The notes beneath the pieces are model-generated. The model made no database searches, was not told where the DNA came from, and saw nothing but the letters and a program-made list of their open reading frames with translations. A stretch of 64,000 bases of DNA, from NCBI RefSeq assembly GCF_949628265.1, contig NC_088790.1, positions 28,090,545-28,154,544 of the forward strand. The letters are read 5' to 3'. Position 1 is the stretch's first letter, and the number at the start of each line of letters is the position of its first letter. Shown here one piece after another: positions 33,767-46,300 of the stretch. The position numbers and the translations under genes were made by a program. Source of the DNA: Cloeon dipterum (Eukaryota; Arthropoda; Insecta; Ephemeroptera; Baetidae).

Positions 33767-36700
33767 ATGGACCGGATAGCACCATTCATCCTGCTGTCGG
33801 CGCTGCTGTACGGCGTTGTCGGCCAATTCGAGTGGCAGCGCAGAGATGCCTTCGACGAGATCAAGAGCCGCATCGAAAAAGTCAACAGGTCGGACAAACA
33901 AACCAACGTCGGGCGTGGTTGCTTGCACCCGATTAGCATTTTCCTCAAAAGAATTTCCCGAGTTCTGAACTAAGAATATTGTATTCTTTTCTAAATTGAT
34001 TTAATAAATAAATTTATCCGCGAAAATTTCAAATAAATATGTTCTGAATTATGTAAATAAAAAAATTCTTTATGGGCATTATCAGGGCTATCCAATCAAT
34101 TTTTCCATTTCGGATTAATTAATGAATTATTTCCCTCATATTCTACAGTGAAAACTGCCCGATTTCTCACTTGGGTGACCTGTACCTGCCAGAGGACAGC
34201 GTTTCGCACCTTCCCGATATCAAGGACATCAACATCAACCCGGTCTTCCCGAACCGAACGGCGTTGCTGCTGCTGCACAACTTGGCGCTGTCCAGGGCCT
34301 TCTTCTACAGCTACACCCTGCAGTCGCGCTTCATCCGGCCGGCCATCAATGACACCTACGACCCTGGCATGATGTACTACTTCCTCTCCACCGTCGCCGA
34401 TGTCTCCTCCAACCCTTTCATCAACGCCAGCGCAATTTATTTTGCGCCCAACTCTTCTTACTCGCCCTCGTATCGGTAGGAGTTTTTTCTTTTTAATTAA
34501 ATCAGTTATAAATAAGATTATTAAATTATTTAAAATTGGTTAGAAACAAAAGATTGAGTTATTTAAGAATTTAAATTACATTTTGCTATTTTTTAAATAT
34601 CCCTGATGTGATATACTAAATTAAAAATTCATTAAATTAATGAGCATTTTTGCTTCAATGTCCCCAAAAACGTACAATTATGGAGAAACCTATTATTTTA
34701 GTAAAAGAATTCAAATTTAAAAAAAAAATCGGAAGAAAAAAATTTGCGTAATGGTGTATTTTTGTTGCAGAGGATTTTTCAACAAGACAATGCCGCGTTT
34801 TGCGCCTCGCACCTTCCGTGCGGACGACTTCAACGACCCGATCCACCTGCAGCGTATTTCCACCATGAACACGTTCACAGTGCAGGACCTGGGAGCCATC
34901 CCCAACAACAGCCAGAGCAGCGATTACACCTCCGACTACTACAGAACTAACGAGTGGTACCGAAAATGGCTGCCTGACGTCGTCAAGAACCGCCAGGACA
35001 CCAAGGTGCGTTTGAATCACTTTGTTTTGGTTTAGAATGTTATGATTTATCAGTTCAAAACTGGGAATTTTTTATTATCTTTATATGAAATAAATGTAAT
35101 ATGTGTGGCTCGTATGTATCGTTTGAGATTAGAAAAAAAACTTAAAGTGAAAGGTTAAAAAATTTAATTGTTGACCAATGTTGGTGTGTAAAAATTCAAA
35201 TTTCGTTTAAATTAATAATTTAGTTTACTACATGATGAGATTTTCTTTTGGGAAAAAATATTAATAATTTGGTTTTTAAAATAGCCTTAATTTTAAAAAT
35301 TGTAAAATAAAAATTGTGAAATAAAAATTTTTAGGATATCAAATTAATTATTTTTTAACCCAGAAATATTTGGAAACTATTTTTTGCTTAGAGGAATTTG
35401 TGGCAAACATACCAATACGATTAAAATGCAAATTTTTCTAATTTTATTTCCAAAATCCAATTTTCAGGTGACATACGACGTGAAAATCCGTTACGCAAAC
35501 AACACAAACGAGACATTCTCGTTCCACGGCCCTCCTGGCGCGGACGAGGATCCCGGTCCAGTGAAGTGGACGCGTCCATACTTCGATTGCGGTCGGTCGA
35601 ACAAGTGGCTGGTGGCGGCCGTGGTGCCCATTGCTGACCTCTACCCTCGCCACACCGGCTTCCGACACATCGAGTACCCGAGTTATACTGCCATCTCGGT
35701 CATTGAAATGGACTTTGATCGAATAGACATCAACCAGTGCCCTCTTGGCGAGGGCAACAAGGGTCCGAATCGCTTTGCAGACACGGCCAGATGCAAAAAG
35801 GTTGGATTTTGTTTGAAATGTGTCGTTTTTAGTTGAAAAAATATATTTAATTGTTTGATAAACATTAAAAATATAATTTTGAAACAATAATTAATTAAAT
35901 AAAATGTTTATAGGACACAACAGAATGTGAACCAATCCACGGTTGGGGTTACCGAAGGGGTGGGTACCAGTGCCGCTGTCTTCCAGGCTGGCGTCTGCCG
36001 CCGAACGTCAGAAGGCCCTACCTCGGTGAAATCATCGAAAGGGCCACCACTGAGCAGTACTACCACGGAGGCTTCAGCTGCGAAAGGATTTCCTGTGAGT
36101 TTTAATTTTATATAGTGTAAAATCTGCTTGTAAATTTGGCTAAGCAACAAATTATTTTAGGGATCCACCGACTGCCGCAGCATTGGGAGCGAGTTCCCAA
36201 GTGGATGAAGGACAAGTACCTGGACAAATTCTACGAGTACCACAACTCCACAAACGGCACAAGCAGCCGCAGGTCCCTCGACCACGACAAGATGAACATT
36301 GATGAAGTGCTCAGGTTCATCTTTGACGTCACTCCCAAATCGTGCAAAAAGTAAAAAAAATGTTCCTCGTAGTTAAATTTCCTAACTGGATTGTTTCTCA
36401 GCTACCACAAGCAGGAACTGACCCTGAACGGAGACATCGCTTACGGTATTGAGGAGCAGTTTGGAAACGAGGCTAGGATGGCCGTGCGGTTGGCTAACTT
36501 CATTTCTGGATTCCTCCAGGTTAGTCATCTTTCCCATCTTAGATAAAATTATCCAAGTAATTCTAGTGGTACTTAAAATTATGTATTTGTATGATTGTAA
36601 ATGGGCTTCTATAATTTTCAAAATTAATCATTCTAAGAGCGCAACTAACGCTGCGAATTTAATTTGTTTATCCTCTCTAAAAAGTGAATACAACCTTTTT

Positions 36701-38480
36701 TTCAAGGTTTTTGTTTCAGCTAAATTTTAAAAGAGTCTAAGTAAAAGAAATTATTAGTGGTACCACTTTAGCAGCGTATTATCAATATTTCTGACAAATC
36801 TTGGCAATAATTTGGACGATTTAAGTCTTTTTAAAGTGAATTTATTATCAATTTTTGTTTGATCTACTGTTTATTCTATTACGTTTGGAATCAAAGTTTG
36901 TTGGTTTTGATTTTAAACGGTTTTTAGTGTTTGTTTCAAAATCCATCATGATTATTTCATTTTTATTTTTTAAATAATTAAACTTCTCTACCTATCTGCT
37001 TTATTTAAAATTTTCTTTTCTAGGTGGTCGACCCTTACGAAGTTTACTCTGGGACGAGGGTGGCTGATTTTCCCCTTTCAGAGGACCAGATGATCGCAGA
37101 AACCCTGTCCCTTCTGATGGGAGACTCGAAGATCTGGTCTGCCGGCACGTTCTGGGAGCGCAACAAGTTCACAAACCGAACCCTGTTCGCGCCTTTCGCC
37201 TACAAGGAGAAGCTGAACACGCGCAAGTTCAAGGTGGAGGATTTGGCGCGGCTCAACGGCACCGACGAAGTTTACCTCAACAACGAGTGGTTCCGCTTCC
37301 TCAAGCAGCGCTGGAGCGCCAATTTTGACTCGCTTGAGAAGATCAACATGAAGATCAAGATCAGGTACAACGAGACCGGCGAGTACCTCAAGAAGTACGA
37401 GGTCTACCCCAACTTCTACCGAGCTGCAAACTTGGACCATGGATACTGGACCAAGCCCTATTTCGACTGCGATGGAAAGGTAAGAAAATGTGTTTTTTTA
37501 GGAGAATATAAAATAATAAAATTTATTGGGGCTGATTAATCTTCAGATTTGGCGAAATTTATTTAAATTTTAACATTGAAAAAACAAAATTAATTTGAAC
37601 AGGTGCAATATTTGCTGTATACCTGCCTGGAAATATGATATTATCAGGGAAACTTAGATCCAACCTTCCTAATATCTAAATACAATCCAATGACGTTTTA
37701 AAAATTGTCATTTCTGCCAAAAATTTAAATTAAATTTCAGTTGTAGGTCGATTGGACGGGATTTTTGAGCGTTGAAATGTTGAAATATTTCTAAAAGCAC
37801 TTCTTGTTAATAAATGGGGAATTTCCAGGTTTGAATCTCGGGATAGGGGCGTTTTCTATATATTTCAGTATCAAAAATCCCCAAAAATCAAGCTGAAAAA
37901 AATGCCTAAAGACGAAAAAAATTAAAAGTATTTTTTTATTTTGTTACTGCTTTTAAAACCATTTTATATTTTAAGTCATAGGATTATTTATTTTAAAATC
38001 CAACAAATCTATAAATTTTGTGTTTTTTTTCAGGTGAAGAAGTGGGTAGTGACCTACGCGGCTCCGTTCTTCGGTTGGGACGCGCTGCGTGCGCGTCTCG
38101 AATTCAAGGGCGCCGTCGCGGTGACGGTGGACCTGCTGACGCTGGACATCAACCAGTGTCCCGGCTCGTACTACACGCCGAACGCGTTCAAGGGGACGCA
38201 CAAGTGCGACCGCAAGTCGTCCTACTGCGTGCCCATCCTCGGACGCGGCTTCGAGTCGGGCGGCTACAAGTGCGAGTGTCTGCAGGGCTTCGAGTACCCC
38301 TTCGAGGACGCCATCACCTACTTTGACGGGCAGCTGGTTGAGTCCGAGTTCAACAACATCGTGGCCGACACGCCGTCCAAGTACGACATGTACAAGTGCC
38401 GTCTGTCCTCGGGACACGCCACCAGCGCCGGCCTCGCCCTCCTCCTGGCCGCCCTCTTAGTCCACGTGCTCAGCTTGTAG
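33767..38480 (+). CDS. Secreted, probably GPI-anchored protein with two GPR158-type ectodomain modules
   Basis: Exons 33767-33888, 34149-34475, 34771-35005, 35468-35800, 35914-36094, 36161-36350, 36402-36519, 37024-37479, 38034-38480; phases agree, 802 residues. Signal peptide MDRIAPFILLSALLYGVVGQ. Two tandem modules follow (about 41-400 and 464-790). Each has an EW(Y/F)R segment, KIRYxN, a W(T)(R/K)PYFDC motif, KWxV, DINQCP, and an EGF-like unit CxxxxxxCxPIxGxG(Y/F)xxGGYxCxC (near 337-365 and 712-739). This is the extracellular architecture of GPR158, GPR179 and insect Smog, but no seven-helix domain follows. The protein ends CRLSSGHATSAG plus a short hydrophobic tail (LALLLAALLVHVLSL), typical of a GPI signal. 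Many N-glycosylation sites (NRT, NDT, NAS, NSS, NKT). Function unknown; an upstream in-frame ATG-less extension to 33659 is open. AATAAA near 38865. Confidence 0.85.
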
Positions 38481-39408
38481 ATCTGATTTTCTGGCAATAA
38501 TTTTTTGTAAGTCCGTCCATACACACGAAACTTATGATATTCTTTTTATTGTTTGGTAAATGTTTGAATGTCGAGTAATTCAAGATCTGATTTTTAGGAA
38601 AATTATTTCTTTAAGGCATTTCAAATAGAACGGAAAGAAGTATTTTTTAAAATAATGTTTTGAGAGATTTGGCAAAACTATATCAGTTGGTTAAAAGACG
38701 ATAAATTTATTTTTAAACCTAACCGTCCGAGTTTTAATGCGGTTTGCATTAAAATGATATTATTTTAGTCTGCACAAAGTTGTCAAATATATATTTTGCA
38801 CTCAAAATGTGAGTTTTATAAGCGATTTTTGTGACTAGTTCTTCCGCAGCTTAAAATTGGCTACAATAAAGCCAAATAAATAAACAGGTATATAGTGTAA
38901 ACAAAAGTATTAAAATTTTTGTTTTAAAGCCAAACTCACTCTGTTGCATTGCCAAATTTTGGCCTGCTGTCATTTTGACCATTCTAGTTTTAAGTGCAAA
39001 TCAAACTTAGTCCGTCCGACAACAATAAATTTGTTCGTATTTAGAAAAAGGGACCATTTATAGAGTGGTAATGTAAAAATAAATGTTTAAATTTAATGGA
39101 TTGAGCAAGCGAGTTATGGTTAAACCCAGTTTTAATTTTTGACCATTTATATTATGTCGACTCATTCCTCATTTTGTTCTAAAACATGTTTCTGTGGTTT
39201 GTTTGATTTATTTTATCATGGTTTTTGATACACTCTTGAAAAGAAAATCATTCCATTTTATATTGTACTGTTTAAACTGTTGAGAGAAAGAAATAAACCA
39301 ACGTCAGTCATGTTTATAATAAATTTGCACCTTGTTCTTTCTTATTTATCTTTACAAAAAGAATTAAAATTAGTTTCACAGCGCAATTTCACTTCCACTG
39401 AATTTTGT
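38481..39408. other. 3' region of the GPR158-like gene, convergent with ENKD1
   Basis: AT-rich, with AATAAA signals at about 38865 and 38875 on the plus strand. No coding frame of note. The two genes meet tail to tail. Confidence 0.5.
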
Positions 39409-40366
39409 CTACCGACTCGACGACTGCGACCGCTGCGGCCTCGAAAAGGTCTTCATCATGGATTCGATTTTGTCCAGCTGAGAGTCAATTTCCCGCCGTT
39501 TGTTCTGCACCCGAAGCGTGTTTGAGCGCACCGGCAGCCGGTTCAGCTCGGCCAGCAGCTTTTCCTGCGCCGTCCGCAGCTGATCCAGGGTCTGCAGCCG
39601 CTCGTTGTCGCTGAACACCACTGAACCTTGATCACAGCCGCCCTTAGCTGACTCTTTGACCCTGACAATTTTAAAAACTCAAATTAAAACACTTTTAACA
39701 CCACCATTACACATTCCTAATTGCCAAAAATAATCCCTTTTGACATTATTTCATCATTTCAGGGTCAATTAAAATCAATCCAGGGGCAAAAATACCGAAA
39801 ACATACCCTGAATCAGAGCTGAGGTCCCACCGCACGAGTTTATCCCCCGAACTAGACGTTCTCTGAGTCACCTCGGGCCCTTCCGCCAGGTTCAACCTGA
39901 GCTCTGAGCGCTGCTCCCAGGTGCCAGCTGACGCCGAGAGCTCCTTTCCCTGATGGACGCCCCTGTCGTCGTCAGTCTGCGTGCCCTGGCTGCGCAGGAT
40001 TTTCGCCTCTTCGCAGCACTGGACGGCCTCGTCGCAGGTGCTGACGGCGGCGGACGCGGCCCTCCGGCTGCCGGTCGAGTCCGTGCGGGTGGACGGTGCG
40101 GCGTACGCCGAGGCTGGACGTCTCACGGTCTGCGTCTGGATTTTGGGCTGCACGTTGGCGTATTTCTGGCTGCGCAGCGGCGCCCGCGGCTCGTCGATGT
40201 GCGTCTCGCGAAACTGCTCCTCGAGCTTCCTCACCTGCCGCTTGTTCTCCTTCAGGAAATTTCTTTTTGGTTCTGCATTATGAGATGTGAATTAAATTCT
40301 GGGGGTTTTTAACTGGATTTTGTACTCACTTGAGGTGTTTCTGCGAAAATAGCTCAGAGAATCCAT
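39409..40366 (-). CDS. ENKD1: Enkurin domain-containing protein 1
   Basis: Exons 40366-40330 (MDSLSYFRRNTS), 40272-39807 and 39661-39409 join in phase to 251 residues. The middle exon begins with the basic segment KPKRNFLKENKRQVRKLEEQ and goes on to DEPRAPLRSQKYANVQPKIQ, a stretch typical of ENKD1. A Ser/Ala-rich linker with CDEAVQCCEEAK and SQGTQTDDDRG follows. The last exon is the enkurin domain: NERLQTLDQLRTAQEKLLAE, then LNRLPVRSNTLRVQNKRREI and IESMMKTF. Family members bind microtubules and centrosomes or ciliary structures; vertebrate ENKD1 affects spindle orientation and ciliogenesis. It shares a 571-base promoter region with PIG-V. The last exon's acceptor was chosen because it alone preserves frame (adds VKESAKGGCDQGS). 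Somewhat shorter than vertebrate ENKD1. Confidence 0.87.
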
Positions 40367-40937
40367 GCTACTAGAAATTTTGACCGGCAACAATCGACGT
40401 CTGGCCTCGCCGGACCAACAATCGAGAGGAAACAATGCTAAAAGCCAAATTTATCAGGCCAAATTCCACAACATCGTTGACAGTGGAATGGGGGCGTGGC
40501 TATTCGCGCGCTTTTCACTAAAGATAGGAAGTACCGGTATTTTTCATTCAAAACTGGTTAAAAAACCCGAGAATTCGTGTTGAAATTAAATATTTAATTG
40601 GTTTTGCTAATATTAACATAACAAATATCCATTTTTAGGGTCAAAAACTAAATTTTTTTTCGGATTATAGTTTGTTTTCTTCTGTTCATTTTTGAGAACC
40701 GGTATTCTTGCTATCGGATCGACATTCTGTTGTTGAAAGAAGGCGTGTCTTGGCTTTGGTTACGCCCCCGAAACTGTCAAACAGAACTCAATCTCCGGTG
40801 CTGCAGGTGCAGGAGCGAGAATACAAAGTTGTTTTGATCTCTTTTTGTTGAATTAAATATTAATTCCATGTAGCGTGCGTGACTTGACAAAGAATATTCG
40901 CTTTTATATTTGATGACTTGACCGACATCGGCGTAAA
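40367..40937. promoter_or_regulatory. Bidirectional promoter region of ENKD1 and PIG-V
   Basis: Only 571 bases separate the opposed start codons. The repeated phrases 'accggtattttt' and 'aaccggtattcttgc' lie near 40534 and 40692. No TATA box in a suitable position, as is common for housekeeping promoters. Confidence 0.45.
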
Positions 40938-43004
40938 ATGGAGAGAGTAGCCGAGAGGAACAAAATCCGCCGATTGGCAATCGCTTCTCGAATTGCCGTC
41001 CTCTCGATTCAGGTTTGAATTATTGGCTTTTTCTGTTTTCTTATAAATTCTTCTGTAGGAAACTGAAAATTACTCTTAATTAATTCGAATTGCAAAATTA
41101 AAAGAAAAAAGATAATAAATGAAAATGTTTTTAGTGTTTGGCCAGCAACCTGCTACCCCACCACGAGACGGACGTCTTCCAGGCGGCCAAGAGCCCTTTG
41201 GATACGCCGCGGCCACTGGACCCCGTGGTCTCCTTCCTTTTCGGCGGCCTGATGCGTTGGGACGGCCAGTATTTCCTCCACGTCGCCCGGCACGGCTACA
41301 CCTACCTCAACACCCTGGCTTTCTTTCCCCTGCTGCCGATGGCAGGTTCTTTCCTGGCCTCGCTTGCCTCCCCTCTGACAGTCCTGCTGTCGCCTCCCCT
41401 TCTGCTGCTCCTAATCTTCACGGGGCTCAACCTTTACTGCTTCGTACGGGCCGCCCTGGCGCTGTACGACCTGAGCGCGGCGCTGATGCCGATCAGGTCG
41501 ATCCTGCCGTACCGGGCGGCCGCGCTCTTCTGCCTGTCGCCGGCCTCCATCTTCTTCTCGGCGCCCTACTCCGAGTCCCTGTTCGCCATGCTCACCTTCT
41601 CGGGCCTGGCGCGCCTCAACACCCTGCAGCCCTTCCCCTCGTCGGCCCTGCTGCTCGCCCTGAGCACCGCCTGCCGCTCCAACGGCCTGCTCAACCTGCT
41701 GCATCCCATCCACCAGCACCTCCGCTTCCGGCGGCCGCACCTGGCGCTGCTGTTGCTCCTCGTCCTGCCGCTGCCCTTCATCCTGTTCCAGATTTTCTCC
41801 TACGGAAGGTTCTGCCTCGACCCCCACTACTCGCTACCGCTCTTCCTTATAAAACACGCTCATGATAATGACTATCTGGTTGCGGGAAGCACTCCTCCTC
41901 CGCCCTTTTGCCTGCAGTCCATTGCGCTGCCCTACCAGTACGTCCAGAGCTCCCACTGGCAGGTGAAATAAAATATAAAAAAAATTAAATTAAATTATTA
42001 CATCGCATAGTGAAATAATGTAATCATCTTTGAAAAAAAAGGTTTGATTTTATAATTTATTTTTCAATATCCCTTTGATTTTTCTTGTTTCTTTCAAAAT
42101 ATTATTTTTTATTATCAATTCCCCATAAATTTTTTTCTTTTATTATAATTTACCGGTTTTTATCGCATGAATAAAACTTTAATAAAACTAAATTATGACT
42201 ATTTGGCAGGTGGGCTTCCTCAGGTACTTCGAGTGGAAGCAGCTGCCCAACTTCCTGCTAGCGGCGCCGCTGCTTTTCCTGGTGATATCGTGCGGCTGGC
42301 GATTTTTCCTCGACTACACAGGGCACTGCCTCACGCTCGGCCTCTCAGTGACGAGGCCTAAGTCGGTGCCGGGACAGCTCCCACCGCACACGCTGCCAAT
42401 GGTCGTGCACACTGTCTTCCTCGCCCTCTTCTGCTTTTTCTGCATCCACGTCCAGGTAGAAAATGATTTAATAGCCGCTTTTATTATTTTACTAGCGTTA
42501 AAATCCTTGCTCACAGCTTGAAAAAAAAATGGTTCATAATTTTCAAGTCTAGTCTGAATTTTTTGAAGCAATTAGACTCTAATATCTTGACTAAACTCCT
42601 TAAGGTTTTGATTATTGGCAAATAAATTCGAGTTTAATTTTTTAAAAACAATATTTTCCAATGAAAATGGCTATTTAATCAGTAAAAAAGTGATTCGGAA
42701 ACTAGATTGTCAAATTATTTAATTCAGCGATTCAGTATATTGGTTTTAAAAAATAATTCTATTTCAGGTGACAACGCGGCTAGTAGCCTCGTCATGTCCG
42801 GCGTTCTACTGGTTCGCCGCAATGTGGTCTAGTCAAAATGAAAGCAGAATTGCCGAGTCTAAGGAAAACATCAAGAGCAGTTGGCGCTGTTTTTTGCTGT
42901 GCGTCCGCCCCCAAGACTGGAGAGGCGTTTTCGTGCGTCTCTACTTCCTAGGCTACTTTCTAGTCGGTTCTATCGCGTTCAGCGTCAACCTGCCCTGGAC
43001 GTGA
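40938..43004 (+). CDS. PIGV: GPI mannosyltransferase 2 (PIG-V)
   Basis: Transfers the second mannose (alpha-1,6) to the glycosylphosphatidylinositol precursor on the luminal side of the ER membrane. Exons 40938-41012, 41135-41962, 42210-42455 and 42768-43004 keep phase and give 461 residues. After a short cytosolic start (MERVAERNKIRR) come helix 1 and the family's first luminal segment with RWDGQYFLHVARHGY and FFPLLP; Trp67-Asp68 matches the pair known to matter in human PIG-V. Next come SPASIFFSAPYSESLFA and CRSNGLLN, both PIG-V signatures, several further hydrophobic helices, and a second half with VGFLRYFEWKQLPNFLL. Slightly shorter than human PIG-V (493). The Drosophila counterpart is vegetable (veg). 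It converges with LENG8, whose stop codon is 370 bases away. Confidence 0.95.
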
Positions 43005-43373
43005 GAGAAAAAAACCAAGTCCCTATATAATTTAAAATTTTATACGGAATGGGCGGTTCAGAATGGAAATTGTCCACACAGATTTTGGTTTAACTAATTA
43101 TATTTGGCTTCTTAATTATGAGCTGAAATAATTTTTCCATGAGAATTAAGATTAAGTTGCATCATTTTGATCAATCGTAATTGCTAATAACTGTCCATTG
43201 TTTCGTTAAATTTGTTCAAACATGTGTCTCACATTAGTCAAGTGTGTGTGAATTTAAATTTAATTAAAAGACACAGGTTCTATAACGAGTAAACCTGAAA
43301 ATGAGAGTTTATTATTAATAGGAAGGAGAACAAAAAACGGGGCCGACGAAGGCAGAGAAAAAAATCACAGAAT
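43005..43373. other. Tail-to-tail spacer between PIG-V and LENG8
   Basis: AT-rich; the two 3' UTRs meet here. A minus-strand AATAAA for LENG8 reads at about 43312-43307. Confidence 0.5.
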
Positions 43374-46300
43374 TCACAGGGCGGCGACGGCGGGCATGCT
43401 GGCCTTGCAATCGATGAGCGTGCGATCGTCGCTGGTGTAAACGAGCGGCATTGACTGCGAAAAAGTAAACCAATCTTCATTATTCTCAAAAGCCAGCTGA
43501 GTTACGACAAATGACACGGGCAAATGCTGCCGATACCTGTTGAAAGAGAATAAATTAATTTTAAAGATTTTTTTATTAAGTTTAGAGGCAACTCACGCTT
43601 TAATCAGAATTTTGACTGCCACCTTGCGCTCGCGCTCTGCAAACCAGTCCATTAGGTAGCCGGACATGAGCGGCGCGGCGCGGTACAACTTGAACATTTT
43701 GTTATAGTCTGAATCGAGCCACGCTCTGTACACTTGGATGGCGTGTATCATGGCATCAGATTTTTTCTCTTCAGCCGTGATCTCCGCCAGTGTCGTGGTC
43801 AAATCTGCGAAAAGGAATATTTTTAGTAATGGGATAACTTTTACGGCAGTGTTGATTTTTTTAATTTTCATCTTCCGCGATATTGAAAGGGAATATTATT
43901 TTTTTTTAAATTGTTCCAAGACATGTGCGAGCTTGTGTATGAATTCTAGAGTGTTGTTTGCTTTTCCCTATTAAGAATTGGCATTTTAAAACTCAGTAAA
44001 AACGATTTTTTCAATCTAGAAACTATTTTCAGCGCCAAATCTCTTTTTAAAATGGAAACATTGATTTTTTTATTTTAAAAAATGATATTACATGATAAGT
44101 TAACCCTAACCGACCAGTTTTTTCTTATTTTACCGGTTACGCCCTCTAGCAAAGGAAATTAATTGCTTCCGGGGCGAGAACAATTATGAAAATTTGACAG
44201 TGAGAAGATAAAAAGTAGTAATTTAAGTCTGGAAAGATTTTTCAAAACTTTCAGCTTTTCAAGAGAGGACTTTTCTTGGCCTCATAAAATTAACCAGTTC
44301 ATAGTAGCGTAAAAATAACTATATTCAGAAAGATGACTTCTGAATTCCGTTTATTTTTTCTCAGAAATTTAAAAAAAAATCCCCTAAAATTGTTCATACC
44401 TAGTGTATTTTTGGTGAAAACATAGTAGAGGAGTCTGTAGGCAGTGAACTCGTTCTGGTTTCTGCCGCCGCACTCCTTGTACAGCATGCGCAGCTGCGTC
44501 TGGCACTGGTTGAACTCCTCGGGGTCTTTGCTCTCGAGGGCCACCCTGGCGTGCGTCTCGTAGACGAGCGCGGTGAAGGGTCCGCGCTCGCCCTGCACGG
44601 TCAGGTCCTGCCGGATCGACTTGAACTGCTCGCACGCGTAGTGGTAGTCGTGCTTCAAGATCCACTGCCGCTTCACCCACTCGAGCGAGCGCCGCAGCAC
44701 CTCCACCGGACGCACCGCCGACGCCTCCGGCGCCTTTGTCAGCCGCAGGTACGGCTTCTCCACGTTCTGGCACGTGCCCACGATGTGCATCGTGCTCCAG
44801 TCCGCGCTTTCTTCGTTAAACTGTGGGCAGAAATTGAAATTTTGATTGATAGACGACATGGCAGTACACCTTGGCGGAAGAAATAGTTCAATTTATTTAT
44901 CTTTAAGGCAATAAGGAAATTATTTTCACGAGTAGTATTGATATTCAGTCTGTGAAAGGGGATTGATAATGCAAAACTCGTGAAAAGCCTTGTTGCTAAT
45001 GTATAAACTAATTTCTTAAGCCGTAATTGAACTTGTTAGCTCTGTATTTTTTTAAGTTAGCATTTTTTCTAAGGGCGAGGACTGTGTTCCTTTTGCAAAA
45101 AGAGTTTCCCCAAGAAGTGTAATGCACCATTGGATAAATCTCGACATAAATGAACCAAAACCTGCCAATAAAATGTGGCCAAGCGCTGTAAATTTTGGAT
45201 TTCAAATGTAGTAAAATCCTCTTTTGATAATTGCAAAACGTAGAGAAAATTATGAAAATAAACAATTTGATGAACTGTGCGTTCTAGCCAACAATTCCAG
45301 TTGTTACTTTAACTGTTGACTCATGTCAATCCACTGAAAGTCCATGGCAATTCAATTCAGACGATTGAATATTGAGCTGCTGACGTAAAAACTTTTAGTT
45401 TGATGGTGAATTTATTGAATTTGTGTGACCTGACTTGCTGCGAATTTAAATCAATGGTTCAAATTATTCGTTTAGAAACTTTTAGCAATTTAAGGTGGAT
45501 TAAATTTAACTATGAATAAATTACCATTTTTAAATAAATTAAAATTAGTGTTAATTTAAGAATGCGGAAAAGATTTAAGGAGACAAATCGATTGATAAAC
45601 GTTTCTTGGTAATCTTAATGAACGACGCCATTATTTAAAAACGTTTAGGTCTTCAAAGTTTTCATAAAATCTAATCGTTAAGCATATTTATAACTCTACG
45701 AATTCCCTATTTTTATTATCGCGCCGGAACAAATTCTTCTAGCAGGCAGGGTTTTTGGAACCCAGCCTGCAGTACACTTATATATTAAAATGATTACATT
45801 TTTTTAGTAAAATATTTTGAAATTTAAATCATATTTTCAAATTTTACTCTCTGAAGAGTAAACTTTGAAGGGGGTTAGTGTGTGTGTGTGTGTTTCTCAC
45901 CTGAATGGGCGTCGGCTTTTGCGTTTCCCCCCTGAGGTGCTGCTGGAAGCGGGCGGCGCGTCGTTGGAGCTGCGCGGCGTTCGCCTCCGGAGGCGGATTG
46001 GTGAACGGTTTTCCGGTGGCACCGCCGCGGCGCCGCTGGCCGAGGCGTCCGGCGACGCCGCCGGCCCTGCCCCTCCCCCTGGCGCCGCCGGCGCCTCCCC
46101 TGGCCTTCTTGGCCGAGCCGCCGCGCACCGGGCTCGGCGACGACGAGCGCGAGGAGGAGGAGCTGCTCGAGCGGCGCCGCCGAGAACTGCCCGACGACGA
46201 GGAGCGGCGCCGCCGTCGCCGCTGCTGCTGCGCCTGAACGAGGTGCAGCGGCAGCTTCTCGGCGCTCCAGTTGTGCATGGACAGCGCGCCGGCACCGAGC

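Noticed and set aside
41119-41865. 248-residue proline/alanine-rich plus-strand frame
   Set aside because: Out-of-frame reading of the main PIG-V exon.
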